64,000 bases of DNA, taken from assembly GCF_024347055.1 (NCBI RefSeq), contig NZ_AP024895.1, forward strand, positions 1,798,001 through 1,862,000. Reading direction: 5' to 3'. The notes beneath the pieces were generated by a model, which made no database searches, had not been told where the DNA came from, and saw only the letters and a program-made list of their open reading frames with translations. The position numbers and the translations under genes are program-made. Numbering within the stretch: position 1 is the stretch's first letter; each line of letters opens with the position of its first letter. The DNA comes from Vibrio porteresiae DSM 19223 (GTDB lineage Bacteria; Pseudomonadota; Gammaproteobacteria; Enterobacterales; Vibrionaceae). Of the stretch, positions 34,146-43,611 are shown piece after piece.

Positions 34146-36255
34146 TTTCTTCTGTTCCTTGGTCCTGATATCCGCATAAAGAACAACTTGTTTTTCCTCC
34201 GTCAGTTTCTTGTTTTAGACAAACACCAATAGCAATTAGGTTTTGTTTGACTGCTGCGATGATTGATTCCAATGGATTCGTGACTAGCTTACCAATATAA
34301 CTGGTCACCTCCGGCGCCTCTAATCCTCCTGGTAACAAAGAAGCTAGTGCGCTGATTGCCGTACCACTCCCTGCGCTACCGCCAGAGTTGAGGTTAACGC
34401 CTGCGCCTGAAAGGTGAACGCCTGCAGGGTCGACTTTGACAAAGCTACCGCCGGCCGTCAGGGTGATTTCCGAGCCAGCTTCGATGACCACTTTTTGGCC
34501 TGCTTTAATGTGTATCTCTGTGGTGGATTGGTTTACCCACACCTTGCCTGCTTTAATATGCAGTTCACCATCTACGATCAAAGTACGGTTGCCTGTCACG
34601 CTAGTGCGGCTTTCGCCAGTCACTGTGGTATGACGGTCGTTGGTGATCTGCGTAAAGTGGTCGTTGTCGATGGTGAGATGTTTATCATGGTGAATCAAAC
34701 GGTTGTGATCGTTCTCCACAATGCCATCATAATCTTTCTGTGCATGCAGGTAGATTTTTTGCTGTTCTGATTGATCCTCAAAACTCAGTTCATTGTAACC
34801 TTCGCCTTGATGGCTTTCGGTGCGGATCACAGTTTTTGTCTTGTTATCCGGCAATACATACGGCGGTATGTTGTTTGCGTTGTAGGTACCCCCCGTCACT
34901 ATCGGCTGATCTGGGTCGCCATTAAGGAACGTCACGATCACTTCATGACCAATTCGGGGAATAGCAACCATACCGTATTGACTGCCCGCCCAACCTTGCG
35001 CAACACGCACCCAACAAGAGCTGAGTTCATCGCTGTTTGAATAGCGGTCCCATGGGAAATGGAGTTTGACTCGGCCATATTCATCACAGAAGATTTCTTC
35101 GCCGTCTGGCCCAACCACCACGGCAATCATAGGGCCATCCACTTGCGGTTTTGGTTGTGGTGTTGCCTGCCAAAGCTGCGTGCTTGGGATCAGTTCAAAT
35201 TGGTTCGCATAAGTGGTTGCGCCACTGCCCGCCTCTTCTTCTAGAGCCTGCGGCTGTTTACCTTGGCAACTGAATGTCACTACTAAGTAGTCTTGGTTGA
35301 ACTCTGCGTTAAGGTGCTCTTCCAAGCTAAACTGCATTGCACCTGCCAAGCCCATATGGTTACCTTTGCCGTGCCATGTTTTAGCTTCACGGCGCAGATA
35401 GGACAAACGAATGTCGTTATAGGCTTTACCGTTAATGTCATCTTTGAAACGCCCAGGAGCGTCAAAATGCTCATACTGGGTAAGTTGGTAATCTGCATCG
35501 GCCGCTTCTGCCGTCTGAGCAAAGCTGTAGGTTGTTTTTTTGAAGCTGTAGTCTTGAGAGGCAGCCGTTGTCACTTCAAATTGGCTGTTGGCAAACAGTT
35601 CGCTGATGTACTGTGTATCTGCAGCGCCACCAGCAATGGCGTTGTATGGAACGCTTTCACTGACAAAAGGAAAACTGTCTGTCTTATCGGTGAATAAGAG
35701 GGTGTGTTTACCCGTTTCGTGGGTAAAGCCATACACTAGCCCTTCTTGAGCGGCAATACGATGCAAAAAGGCCAAATCGGTTTCGCGGTACTGAACGCAA
35801 AATTCGCGCTGTGTGCACTCTCTTTCAACAGCAAAGGCAAAGTTAGTGATTTTCATCTCTTGCAATAACACAGAGATAATTTCAGGAACGGTCAGTTGTT
35901 GGAATATACGGCTGTTCTGACGCAGAGCAAGGCGCTCTAAGGAAGGAACCAAGGTTAATGAGTAAAAACTAAAATGATGACCAATATCACCCTGAGTAAA
36001 ACTGCGTACGATACCATTCACTGTGCGCACCAGTTCTCCATCGCGATAGAGGGTTAACTCTGCACCTCGGTCTACGACCTGCTCAGCAGTGATATTCGAT
36101 TGTCGACTTGCCAGTTCAATCATGTAGCGAAAACCATAGCAAGGCTCGCCATGAAATACGCTATCTGACACCGACTCATGGCCATCAAAGCCATGAACCA
36201 CTAAGAGGTCGTCTTCTAAGCCATCAACTTGTATTTTGTAACTTAACGTCGCCAT
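34138..36255 (-). CDS. vgrG: T6SS spike protein VgrG
   Basis: Trimeric spike at the tip of the T6SS tube. 705 residues: gp27-like N-terminal domain (about 1-380, with VVHGFDGHESVSD and QYRETDLAFLHRIAAQEGLVYGF), the OB-fold region (GPDGEEIFCDEYGRVKLHFPWDR, quoted in part, and SCWVRVAQGWAGSQYGM), gp5-like beta-helix (repeats with HITxDNDH, TTVTGES and TEIHIKAGQKVVIEAG), and a short tail ending in cysteines (TSCSLCGYQ). No enzymatic C-terminal extension; the size matches VgrG-2 of V. cholerae (about 694). The tail with paired cysteines may be the adaptor or effector docking point. Confidence 0.95.
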   Translation of the reverse strand: MATLSYKIQVDGLEDDLLVVHGFDGHESVSDSVFHGEPCYGFRYMIELASRQSNITAEQVVDRGAELTLYRDGELVRTVNGIVRSFTQGDIGHHFSFYSLTLVPSLERLALRQNSRIFQQLTVPEIISVLLQEMKITNFAFAVERECTQREFCVQYRETDLAFLHRIAAQEGLVYGFTHETGKHTLLFTDKTDSFPFVSESVPYNAIAGGAADTQYISELFANSQFEVTTAASQDYSFKKTTYSFAQTAEAADADYQLTQYEHFDAPGRFKDDINGKAYNDIRLSYLRREAKTWHGKGNHMGLAGAMQFSLEEHLNAEFNQDYLVVTFSCQGKQPQALEEEAGSGATTYANQFELIPSTQLWQATPQPKPQVDGPMIAVVVGPDGEEIFCDEYGRVKLHFPWDRYSNSDELSSCWVRVAQGWAGSQYGMVAIPRIGHEVIVTFLNGDPDQPIVTGGTYNANNIPPYVLPDNKTKTVIRTESHQGEGYNELSFEDQSEQQKIYLHAQKDYDGIVENDHNRLIHHDKHLTIDNDHFTQITNDRHTTVTGESRTSVTGNRTLIVDGELHIKAGKVWVNQSTTEIHIKAGQKVVIEAGSEITLTAGGSFVKVDPAGVHLSGAGVNLNSGGSAGSGTAISALASLLPGGLEAPEVTSYIGKLVTNPLESIIAAVKQNLIAIGVCLKQETDGGKTSCSLCGYQDQGTEENE

Positions 36256-36298
36256 CCTGACCGTTCCTATAATATTTTTATATTTTATATATACGTCA

Positions 36299-36383
36299 AA
36301 ACCTTAAGCACAAAACATCGACTCATTTTGGCGCTGATGCTCTGTGCTTAAGGTTTAATGTATCGCCCACCGAAGTGGGCGAT
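36299..36383 (-). promoter_or_regulatory. Two strong RNA hairpins between hcp and vgrG
   Basis: Right after the hcp stop, the minus strand can form ATCGCCCAC-TTCG-GTGGGCGAT (36362-36383 region): a perfect 9-bp stem closed by C-UUCG-G, an unusually stable tetraloop. Next comes a second perfect 14-bp inverted repeat with 30-nt spacer (AAACCTTAAGCACA at 36299-36312, complement at 36343-36356). Neither is followed by a T run. They may protect the 3' end of processed hcp mRNA or slow transcription, allowing Hcp to be made in large excess over VgrG. Confidence 0.65.
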
Positions 36384-36398
36384 AAAGCTGAAACGCGA

Positions 36399-36917
36399 TT
36401 ACGCTTCAACGGGTTTACGCCAGTCATCAGCACCTGATGTACCTGCGTTAACGTGATCCCAAGTGATCTTACGGTATGTCATAGACACAGTAAGGTTTTG
36501 AGTGAAATCAGATTTCGCTGGATCTTGACAGTGTGGCATTTCACATTCGATGTCGACGATAGACGCGTTTTCTAATTTAGTGGTAAAGAAGTTTTCTTGT
36601 TTACCTTCAATTGACGTACGGTACCATTTCAGTTCTACGCTTGTCATTTTCTCACCTGCCGCCAATGCGTTATACAGAAGAGGAACAGCTTTGTTTAAAG
36701 TTACTGTAAATTTGAAAGGTTTGTGTACACGTTGACCTGAAGGCTGACCTGATTGAGGGTCGGTTGGTACAGTGATGATGTGGTCAAATTGTTGAACCAA
36801 CATTTCGTCTTCGTGACCTTCAACATATGAGTCACCAATTGAATCTGAAGTACATGCACCAGCAGTGATAAGACCTTGAGTTTGACCTTCAATTGAGATG
36901 TAACATGGAGTTGGCAT
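36399..36917 (-). CDS. hcp: T6SS tube protein Hcp
   Basis: Hexameric ring that stacks into the T6SS inner tube. 172 residues starting MPTPCYISIEGQTQGLITAG, with EDEMLVQQFDHIITVPTD, KPFKFTVTLNKAVPLLYNAL and the end SGADDWRKPVEA, very close to the V. cholerae Hcp as I recall it. First gene of the auxiliary operon; it is preceded by a sigma-54 type promoter about 58 nt upstream and followed by hairpins before vgrG. Its base composition is that of the core genome, unlike the effector end of the cluster. Confidence 0.97.
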   Translation of the reverse strand: MPTPCYISIEGQTQGLITAGACTSDSIGDSYVEGHEDEMLVQQFDHIITVPTDPQSGQPSGQRVHKPFKFTVTLNKAVPLLYNALAAGEKMTSVELKWYRTSIEGKQENFFTTKLENASIVDIECEMPHCQDPAKSDFTQNLTVSMTYRKITWDHVNAGTSGADDWRKPVEA

Positions 36918-36974
36918 TTTAAATTCCTTCTAACGTTGTTTGTAATAGCGCTTTGCGCTTGTTGTTATCTATAG

Positions 36975-36991
36975 AGCAAGGTCGATGCCAA
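36975..36991 (-). promoter_or_regulatory. Sigma-54 promoter of hcp
   Basis: On the minus strand TTGGCATCGACCTTGCT matches the RpoN consensus TTGGCACNNNNNTTGCT at all but one fixed position, with the GG and GC at the correct -24/-12 spacing. It lies 58 nt ahead of the hcp ATG. V. cholerae hcp genes are driven by RpoN with VasH, so VasH dependence is the natural inference. The -24 element also forms half of a short palindrome, GATGCCA-AAAT-TGGCATC (36984-37001). Confidence 0.85.
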
Positions 36992-37181
36992 AATTGGCAT
37001 CTTTAAAATTCAATCACTTATATAAACTTAGTGCCAAATAAAGCAACAAACTGCCTGTCTCTGAGCAAAAACTTGCTCGACAGGCAAAGTTAAGCTCAAT
37101 CAAACGCTTTGCTCGATGGAGTGTTGCTGAGCGATTTGCTACTATCGATGTTTCTTATCCTTTCTTTTATAGGTCAAGTCT

Positions 37182-38663
37182 ATGAGTGCATTTGAAAAAC
37201 TGGTTAAGCATTCCAAAAAAGTTTCCCATTTCCAGCATCTTTATTCTATCTCTAGCTGGGACCAAGCCTCAGTAATGCCCTCTGGTGGCGCAGAAGCCCG
37301 CGGTGAGGCGATGGCTGAACTCTCTGTTCATATCCATCAGTTGATGACTCAACCACAACTTGGCGACTGGTTTGATGCGGCTCAAAACGAATCACTTGAC
37401 TCAACTCAGCAAGCTATTTTGCGTGAAATGAAACAGCAGTGGCAGCAAGCGACTGTTCTGCCTGACGAATTTGTCGAAGCCAAATCCCTTGCTGGTTCAA
37501 AATGTGAACACGCATGGCGTAAGCAGCGCACCGAAAACGACTGGGCAGGTTTTGCTGAAAACTGGAAAGAAGTCGTAGCGCTGTCTCAAGAAGAAGCGCA
37601 ACGTCGCGCTGATGTCAGCGGCTTAACACCTTACGACGCCATGCTCAATCTGTATGAGCCGGGCACCACCAGCGCCTCACTGGATGGCGTATTTAACGAC
37701 GTAAAATCTTGGCTGCCACAGATGATTGACCAAGCAATTGAAAAACAAGCTAGCGATATTGTGATTCAACCAACGGGAATCTATCCAGCGCAGACCCAAA
37801 AAGCGGTTGGCCAAGAAGTGATGAAGCTGCTGCAGTTTGATTTTAACCACGGCCGTCTTGACGAAAGTGTCCATCCATTCTGTGGTGGTGTGCCAACTGA
37901 CGTGCGTATTACAACGCGTTACGATGAAAAAGAGTTTGTGCAATCCATCATGGGCATCGTACATGAAACAGGGCACGCTCGTTACGAACAAGGGCTACCA
38001 CGAGCTTTAGCGGGCACGCGTGCCGGTGAAGCTCGCTCCATGGGTGTGCACGAATCTCAATCGCTATTTTTTGAAATGCAACTAGGTCGTAACCCACACT
38101 TTATTCAGCATCTTGCTGGTTTTACTGCAGGTCGCTTTGCCGATGCAACACCAGGGCTATTTTCGGTTGAAAACCTGCAAAAACTCTACACGCAAGTGAA
38201 GAAAGATTTCATACGTATTGACGCAGATGAGCTCACCTACCCTGCACACGTGATTTTGCGTTATGAGATTGAACGTGATTTGATGAACGGCAACATTTCT
38301 TATAAAGACGTTCCTGAGCTTTGGGACACCAAAATGCAAGCTTATCTCGGTATTTCAACTAAAGGAAATGACCGCCAAGGCTGCATGCAAGATATCCACT
38401 GGACCGATGGCAGTTTTGGTTACTTTCCAAGCTACACATTAGGCGCAATGTACGCGGCGCAGTTTATGGCCTCAATGCGTAAAACCATCAATGTCGATAG
38501 CGTGTTAGATAGCGGTGACTTGTCGCCTATCTTTGCTTGGTTATCTGAGAATATTTGGAGCAAAGGTAGCTTACTGACCACCAATGAAATTTTGACCGCA
38601 GCAACCGGTGAAACATTAAATCCGCAGTTCTTTAAACAGCATTTAGCAACACGTTATCTTTAA
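37182..38663 (+). CDS. Metallocarboxypeptidase, M32 (Taq) family
   Basis: Cytoplasmic zinc carboxypeptidase that removes C-terminal residues from peptides. 493 residues, standard for M32. The zinc motif HETGH lies in IMGIVHETGHARYEQGLP near residue 262, the glutamate ligand in MGVHESQSLFFE near 290, and DGSFGYFPSYTLGAMYAAQ near 410 are conserved blocks. Transcribed alone; its promoter must lie in the same 264-nt gap that holds the divergent hcp promoter. Confidence 0.95.
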   Translation: MSAFEKLVKHSKKVSHFQHLYSISSWDQASVMPSGGAEARGEAMAELSVHIHQLMTQPQLGDWFDAAQNESLDSTQQAILREMKQQWQQATVLPDEFVEAKSLAGSKCEHAWRKQRTENDWAGFAENWKEVVALSQEEAQRRADVSGLTPYDAMLNLYEPGTTSASLDGVFNDVKSWLPQMIDQAIEKQASDIVIQPTGIYPAQTQKAVGQEVMKLLQFDFNHGRLDESVHPFCGGVPTDVRITTRYDEKEFVQSIMGIVHETGHARYEQGLPRALAGTRAGEARSMGVHESQSLFFEMQLGRNPHFIQHLAGFTAGRFADATPGLFSVENLQKLYTQVKKDFIRIDADELTYPAHVILRYEIERDLMNGNISYKDVPELWDTKMQAYLGISTKGNDRQGCMQDIHWTDGSFGYFPSYTLGAMYAAQFMASMRKTINVDSVLDSGDLSPIFAWLSENIWSKGSLLTTNEILTAATGETLNPQFFKQHLATRYL

Positions 38664-38717
38664 GCCGTTGAACACGATTGCCGATATGTCATCCGTAACA
38701 GCGTGAAATGAAGACAA

Positions 38718-38748
38718 AAAAATAGCCGATTAATATCGGCTATTTTTA
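38718..38748. terminator. Terminator between convergent genes
   Basis: Perfect 13-bp stem AAAAATAGCCGAT/ATCGGCTATTTTT with 4-nt loop and T runs on both strands, between the M32 gene and the barrel gene. Confidence 0.92.
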
Positions 38749-38772
38749 TCTAACGCTTTAAATCACGTCAGC

Positions 38773-39249
38773 TTATAGAAGGTTGATAGAAACTGTTAGC
38801 GAGTAAGTTTTCGCATTGTCACCATCAATAACGTAATTCATGAAGTTAGCACCGATAGACACTGGACCAAAAACTTCGTAGTCAGCGCCAACACCATACA
38901 TAGTGTCGTAACCATCATCGCTGTCGCCATTACTGTATGACGCATCCCAACGATGCAAACCCGCTTTGCCGTAAACTTGCAGAGGGCCAAAGTTGATGCT
39001 TGGTTTTAACGCAACATAAGTGTCGTCAATTTTGGTATCGCCCATATGGTCGATATCTTGGAATTTGTTGTAACCAGCTTCAACACCAATAATAGGCAAA
39101 AGACCAGTCCCCACATGGACGTTGTAAGCTGTACCAGAATTGCCTTCTAGATCAACATTACCTACTGATGCGCCGCCGTAAATCCATGAATCGGCAAATG
39201 CGGTTGATGAAGCACCGATCAGTGCCAATGCTAATAACGTCTTTTTCAT
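38773..39249 (-). CDS. Small outer-membrane beta-barrel protein, 158 aa
   Basis: Signal peptide MKKTLLALALIGASSTAFA, mature start DSWIYGGASVG. The rest alternates polar and hydrophobic residues in strands with aromatic girdles (IIGVEAGYNKFQDI, YVALKPSINFGPLQVYGKAG, YDTMYGVGADYEVFGPVSIG, TYSLTVSINLL as the C-terminal strand), as in OmpA-like 8-stranded barrels. The terminal residue is Leu rather than the usual Phe. The start at 39249 is chosen for GAGAAGG upstream; a longer reading from 39306 lacks one. Confidence 0.85.
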   Translation of the reverse strand: MKKTLLALALIGASSTAFADSWIYGGASVGNVDLEGNSGTAYNVHVGTGLLPIIGVEAGYNKFQDIDHMGDTKIDDTYVALKPSINFGPLQVYGKAGLHRWDASYSNGDSDDGYDTMYGVGADYEVFGPVSIGANFMNYVIDGDNAKTYSLTVSINLL

Positions 39250-39363
39250 GATTAACCTTCTCTCAGTTGTACAACAAGGGAAAGAACCGGCCATCCCTTG
39301 CCGCAAGTAGCGCCAAATTATAGTGATATGTCAGTTAGATGCAAATACTATACCTGCTCTTTA

Positions 39364-42300
39364 CTAACATTCATCAATCGCATTTTTCACTCGCTTATCC
39401 GAAACCGGATAAGGAGTGCCCAATTGCTGAGCAAAATAGCTCACACGCAGCTCTTCCAACATCCAGCGAATCTCTTTCACCTTATCTGGAATCGCCATTC
39501 CTTTAGGAATTTTGTTGAGCAACTCTTTGTAGTCATTCGCCACAGACTCAATTTTTAGCATGTGCAGACGATCTTTGTTCGGGTCGATCGGCAGCTTTTC
39601 CATCCGTCTTTCTATCGCTTTCATATAGCGTAGGATATCCGGTAAGCGTTTCCAACCACACTCGGTCGCAAAGCCTTTAAAAATGAGACCTTCGATCTGT
39701 GCTTTTACATCCGACAGAGCAAACGCCATAGTGAAATCGATTTTGCCCTTTAAGCGTTTGTTGATGTTGAACGCGGTCGTCAAAATGGTTTCCACTTGTT
39801 TAGCAATCTCTACCACAGTGTCACCGAGTTCTGCACGGACATACTCTTTCAACGCATCAAAAGATTCCGGTTGCCACGCCAAACCGCCGTGCTGCTCCAC
39901 TAATTTATCCACGCCGCAGGCGATACAGTCATCAATCAAATCCAACACTTTACCGTAAGGGTTAAAGTACAGACCCAATTTCGACTTGTTTGGTAAGTTC
40001 GAGTGCAAGTATTTGATTGGCGATGGCACATTCAACAAAATCAAACGGCGTTGACCTTGACGCATGGCTTGAATCTGCTCTTGCTCCGTTTCAAAGAGCT
40101 TAATTTCGACACTGTCTTTATTGTCGACTAAGGCAGGATACGCACGCACTTCAAAGCCACTGCGTTTTTGTTGATACACTTGCGGCAATTCGCCAAATGA
40201 CCAAGTATGCAGATCTTTCTGCTCGATATCGTCATCAGCAACTTTAGACAGAGTCTCTTGTACTTGCTCTTTTAAGCTCTCTTTGAGCGCGTAGAGGTCT
40301 TTGTTCTCTTTGATCTTACGCTGTTTATGGTCAGTAGCGCGGAAAGTCACTTTTAAGTGATCAGGCACTTGATCCAATTTCCAATCGTCACGCAAAATCT
40401 CGACACCACTCATGCGACGCAGCTCTTTCTCCATCGAGTCCAACAGTGGCAATTCCATTGGTGTGGCACGTGCTAAGAAGGCTTCGGCGTAGTTCGGCGC
40501 GGGTACAAAGTTTTTACGTAGCGTTTTTGGCAAAGACTTGATCAAACTCATCACCAATTCTTGGCGTAAACCAGGAATCTGCCAGTCAAACCCAGCAGGT
40601 TCAATTTGGTTAAGAATAGGCAGTGGAATATGAACGGTCACACCATCACTATCTTCACCCGGTTCAAATTGGTAGGTCAGTTTGAGTTTGATGCCATTTT
40701 GATACCAGAAGTTAGGGTAATCCAAATCCGTAATGTGGCTGGCATCCCCTTTTAACAACATCTCTTTTTCAAACGACAGTAAATCAGGCTGTTTTTGACT
40801 CGCCTTCTTCCACCACGTATCAAAGTGACGCCCAGAAACAACATCCGTGCCCACTCGTTGATCGTAGAATTGATACAGCTCTTCATCGTCGACCAAAATA
40901 TCGCGGCGACGTGATTTATGTTCTAACTCTTCAACTTCGCTGAGCAAGGCACGGTTCTGTTTAAAGAACTCGTGTTTGTTGTCCCAATCGCCTTCAACCA
41001 AAGCACTGCGGATAAAAATCTCACGGCTCATCACCGGATCGATATTGCCGTAGTTGACCAAGCGTTTTGCCACAATGGGAATACCAAACAGCATCACTTT
41101 CTCGTAAGCCAACACCGCAGCGCGACTCTTCGACCAATGCGGTTCACTATGGCTACGCTTAATCAGATGTCCAGCGAGTGGTTCGATCCATTCTGGTTGG
41201 ATTTTGGCAACGATTCGCGCCCACAGCTTAGAGGTTTCCACCAGTTCAGCCGACATCACCCACTTAGGCTGCTTTTTAAATAGGCCTGAAGCGGGGAAGA
41301 TATTGAAGCGCGCGTTACGCGCCCCTTGGTAATCGTTCTTTTCCTGATCTTTAAGACCAATATGGGACAACAGCCCCGTTAAGATTGCGGTATGCACCCC
41401 TTGATAGCTGCCCGGTTCGCTGTTGCGTTTGAAATCCATCTCGCGCATGGCTTGATGCAATTGCAAATAGACATCTTGCCACTCACGAACACGTAAGTAG
41501 TTCAAGTAATCCAATTTACACTGACGGCGGAACTGGCTATTGCTCAACGCTTTTTGCTGCTCTTGGATGTATTCCCAAAGGTTAACAAAAGTTAAGAAAT
41601 CAGACTCTTCGTGATGGAAACGACGATGCTTTTCATCAGACGCTTGCTGTTTATCACTTGGACGTTCACGCGGGTCTTGAATAGAAAGAGCGGATGCGAT
41701 GATCAGCAGCTCTTTCAAACACCCTTGTTTTGGCGCTTCCAACACCATACGCGCTAAGCGTGGGTCAATCGGCAAGTTAGCTAACTGGCGTCCCATCGGA
41801 GTCAGTACTTTGACTGTGCTACCCGCTTTGGCTTTCTCATCAATCGCACCGAGCTCTTCAAGCAAACGCACGCCATCTTGGATGTTGCGTTTGTCCGGCG
41901 CTTCAACAAATGGGAATGCTTCGATATCACCTAGCCCTAGCGAGGTCATTTGCAAAATAACCGATGCCAAGTTGGTACGAAGAATTTCTGGATCGGTAAA
42001 TTCTGGACGTGAATTGAAGTCTTCTTCGGAATAAAGACGAATACAGATACCCGCTTCTACACGACCACAACGACCTTTACGCTGGTTAGCGCTCGCCTGA
42101 GAAATGGCTTCAATAGGCAAACGTTGAACTTTGGTTCGGTAGCTATAGCGGCTAATACGAGCAGTACCTGGATCAATAACGTATTTAATACCCGGAACGG
42201 TTAGCGATGTTTCAGCCACGTTGGTAGAAAGGACAATACGACGGCCAGCATGGGGTTGGAAAATCTTATTCTGCTCACCAGCGGATAAACGGGCATAAAG

Positions 42301-43299
42301 CGGTACAATTTCCGTGTCACGTAATTTAAGCTTGGTCAACGCATCCGCGGTATCGCGAATTTCTCGTTCACCACTCATGAACACCAAAATATCGCCCAAG
42401 CCCTCATCGCACAGCTCTTCAACCGCTTGAATGATGCCTTCGATTTGATCGTGATCGCTCTCCGACTCTTCCGTACCACCCAGTGGGCGATAACGTGTTT
42501 CAACCGGATAAGTACGGCCTGATACTTCAATAATAGGCGCATTATTAAAGTGTTTAGAAAAACGTTCAGGGTCAATCGTTGCCGACGTGATGATCACTTT
42601 GAGATCCGGACGACGTGGCAGAAGCTCTTTTAAATAACCCAAGATAAAGTCGATGTTGAGACTGCGCTCGTGCGCTTCATCGATAATGATGGTGTCGTAT
42701 TGGTTGAGGTAACGGTCGTTTTGAATTTCCGCCAGTAAGATACCGTCGGTCATCAGCTTGACTTGAGTTTGATCCGAAATCTGGTCACTAAAGCGGACTT
42801 TATAACCGACAAAATCCCCAATCGTGGTTTCCATCTCTTCAGCAATACGACTTGCCACCGAACGCGCAGCCAATCGACGTGGCTGTGTATGACCAATTAA
42901 GCCATATTTACCACGTCCTAATTCCACACAAATCTTCGGTAACTGCGTTGTTTTACCTGAGCCAGTTTCACCAGCCACGATCACCACTTGGTGAGATTCT
43001 ATCGCTTTGGCGATATCCTCTTTTTTCTGGCTGACGGGCAGAAATTCAGGATAATCAATCTTAACTTGACGCTCCTGACGCTGCTGCACGACGAGCATAG
43101 ACTGCGCAATATCCAGAGCGATTTCGTCAAACACAGCATGGCGAGCTTTATCATTTTTGATTTTACTGGCTCCGCTGATGCGTTTGTTTAGGCGAAAACG
43201 GTCTTTAATCAAACATTGGTTTAATGCTTTTTTCAGTGCGCCTGCACTGTTTTCCTGCGCTTTGGCAGGATTGCCTGAGTTGACCTGAGATTGAGTCAA
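39364..43299 (-). CDS. hrpA: ATP-dependent RNA helicase HrpA
   Basis: DEAH-box helicase implicated in rescue of stalled ribosomes and mRNA processing. Motifs: GETGSGKTTQLPK (Walker A, near residue 110), IIIDEAHERSLN (DEAH), ITSATID, and STNVAETSLTVPG, followed by helicase-associated, OB and DUF3418 regions up to the end. I place the start at TTG 43299 (reading MTQSQVNSG), which has AGGAAA upstream; the ATG at 43392 would add 31 residues with no site. That gives 1311 residues against 1300 in E. coli. Confidence 0.95.
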   Translation of the reverse strand: MTQSQVNSGNPAKAQENSAGALKKALNQCLIKDRFRLNKRISGASKIKNDKARHAVFDEIALDIAQSMLVVQQRQERQVKIDYPEFLPVSQKKEDIAKAIESHQVVIVAGETGSGKTTQLPKICVELGRGKYGLIGHTQPRRLAARSVASRIAEEMETTIGDFVGYKVRFSDQISDQTQVKLMTDGILLAEIQNDRYLNQYDTIIIDEAHERSLNIDFILGYLKELLPRRPDLKVIITSATIDPERFSKHFNNAPIIEVSGRTYPVETRYRPLGGTEESESDHDQIEGIIQAVEELCDEGLGDILVFMSGEREIRDTADALTKLKLRDTEIVPLYARLSAGEQNKIFQPHAGRRIVLSTNVAETSLTVPGIKYVIDPGTARISRYSYRTKVQRLPIEAISQASANQRKGRCGRVEAGICIRLYSEEDFNSRPEFTDPEILRTNLASVILQMTSLGLGDIEAFPFVEAPDKRNIQDGVRLLEELGAIDEKAKAGSTVKVLTPMGRQLANLPIDPRLARMVLEAPKQGCLKELLIIASALSIQDPRERPSDKQQASDEKHRRFHHEESDFLTFVNLWEYIQEQQKALSNSQFRRQCKLDYLNYLRVREWQDVYLQLHQAMREMDFKRNSEPGSYQGVHTAILTGLLSHIGLKDQEKNDYQGARNARFNIFPASGLFKKQPKWVMSAELVETSKLWARIVAKIQPEWIEPLAGHLIKRSHSEPHWSKSRAAVLAYEKVMLFGIPIVAKRLVNYGNIDPVMSREIFIRSALVEGDWDNKHEFFKQNRALLSEVEELEHKSRRRDILVDDEELYQFYDQRVGTDVVSGRHFDTWWKKASQKQPDLLSFEKEMLLKGDASHITDLDYPNFWYQNGIKLKLTYQFEPGEDSDGVTVHIPLPILNQIEPAGFDWQIPGLRQELVMSLIKSLPKTLRKNFVPAPNYAEAFLARATPMELPLLDSMEKELRRMSGVEILRDDWKLDQVPDHLKVTFRATDHKQRKIKENKDLYALKESLKEQVQETLSKVADDDIEQKDLHTWSFGELPQVYQQKRSGFEVRAYPALVDNKDSVEIKLFETEQEQIQAMRQGQRRLILLNVPSPIKYLHSNLPNKSKLGLYFNPYGKVLDLIDDCIACGVDKLVEQHGGLAWQPESFDALKEYVRAELGDTVVEIAKQVETILTTAFNINKRLKGKIDFTMAFALSDVKAQIEGLIFKGFATECGWKRLPDILRYMKAIERRMEKLPIDPNKDRLHMLKIESVANDYKELLNKIPKGMAIPDKVKEIRWMLEELRVSYFAQQLGTPYPVSDKRVKNAIDEC

Positions 43300-43498
43300 A
43301 GCGTTTCCTATTGTTTCTTGTCTTAAAAATTCTGCGCGGATTGTAACACAGACTGAAACGAGCAGAACAACCCTCTCCAAGTTCACAGCCATTCAGCAAC
43401 ATTAAAATTTGTTCCCATGGAGAAAATTTGCCCAAATTTCCTTCATTTTATCCACGGGTTAACCGCTTTCTTACTAAAGAGACAAAGTTGTTCGTGTT

Positions 43499-43518
43499 CG
43501 TTCGATATTTTCGAACAA
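43499..43518 (+). promoter_or_regulatory. Inverted repeat upstream of azoR
   Basis: GTTCGA-TATTT-TCGAAC (43500-43516) is a perfect 6-bp inverted repeat, with further partial symmetry outside, about 95 nt before the azoR start. It could be a repressor site. The repeats of GTTCG just upstream make chance symmetry possible. Confidence 0.3.
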
Positions 43519-43611
43519 GTTAAGCAATTTTCCCTACTTAAGCTGCTGCTAACAGACCGCTAATATGACCACATCGAACAAGACCCCATTCAATGGATAA
43601 GGAAACTCTCT

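Noticed and set aside
34414..35697. Several plus-strand ORFs antisense to vgrG
   Set aside because: Shadows of the GC-richer vgrG reading frame without ribosome sites or recognisable products.
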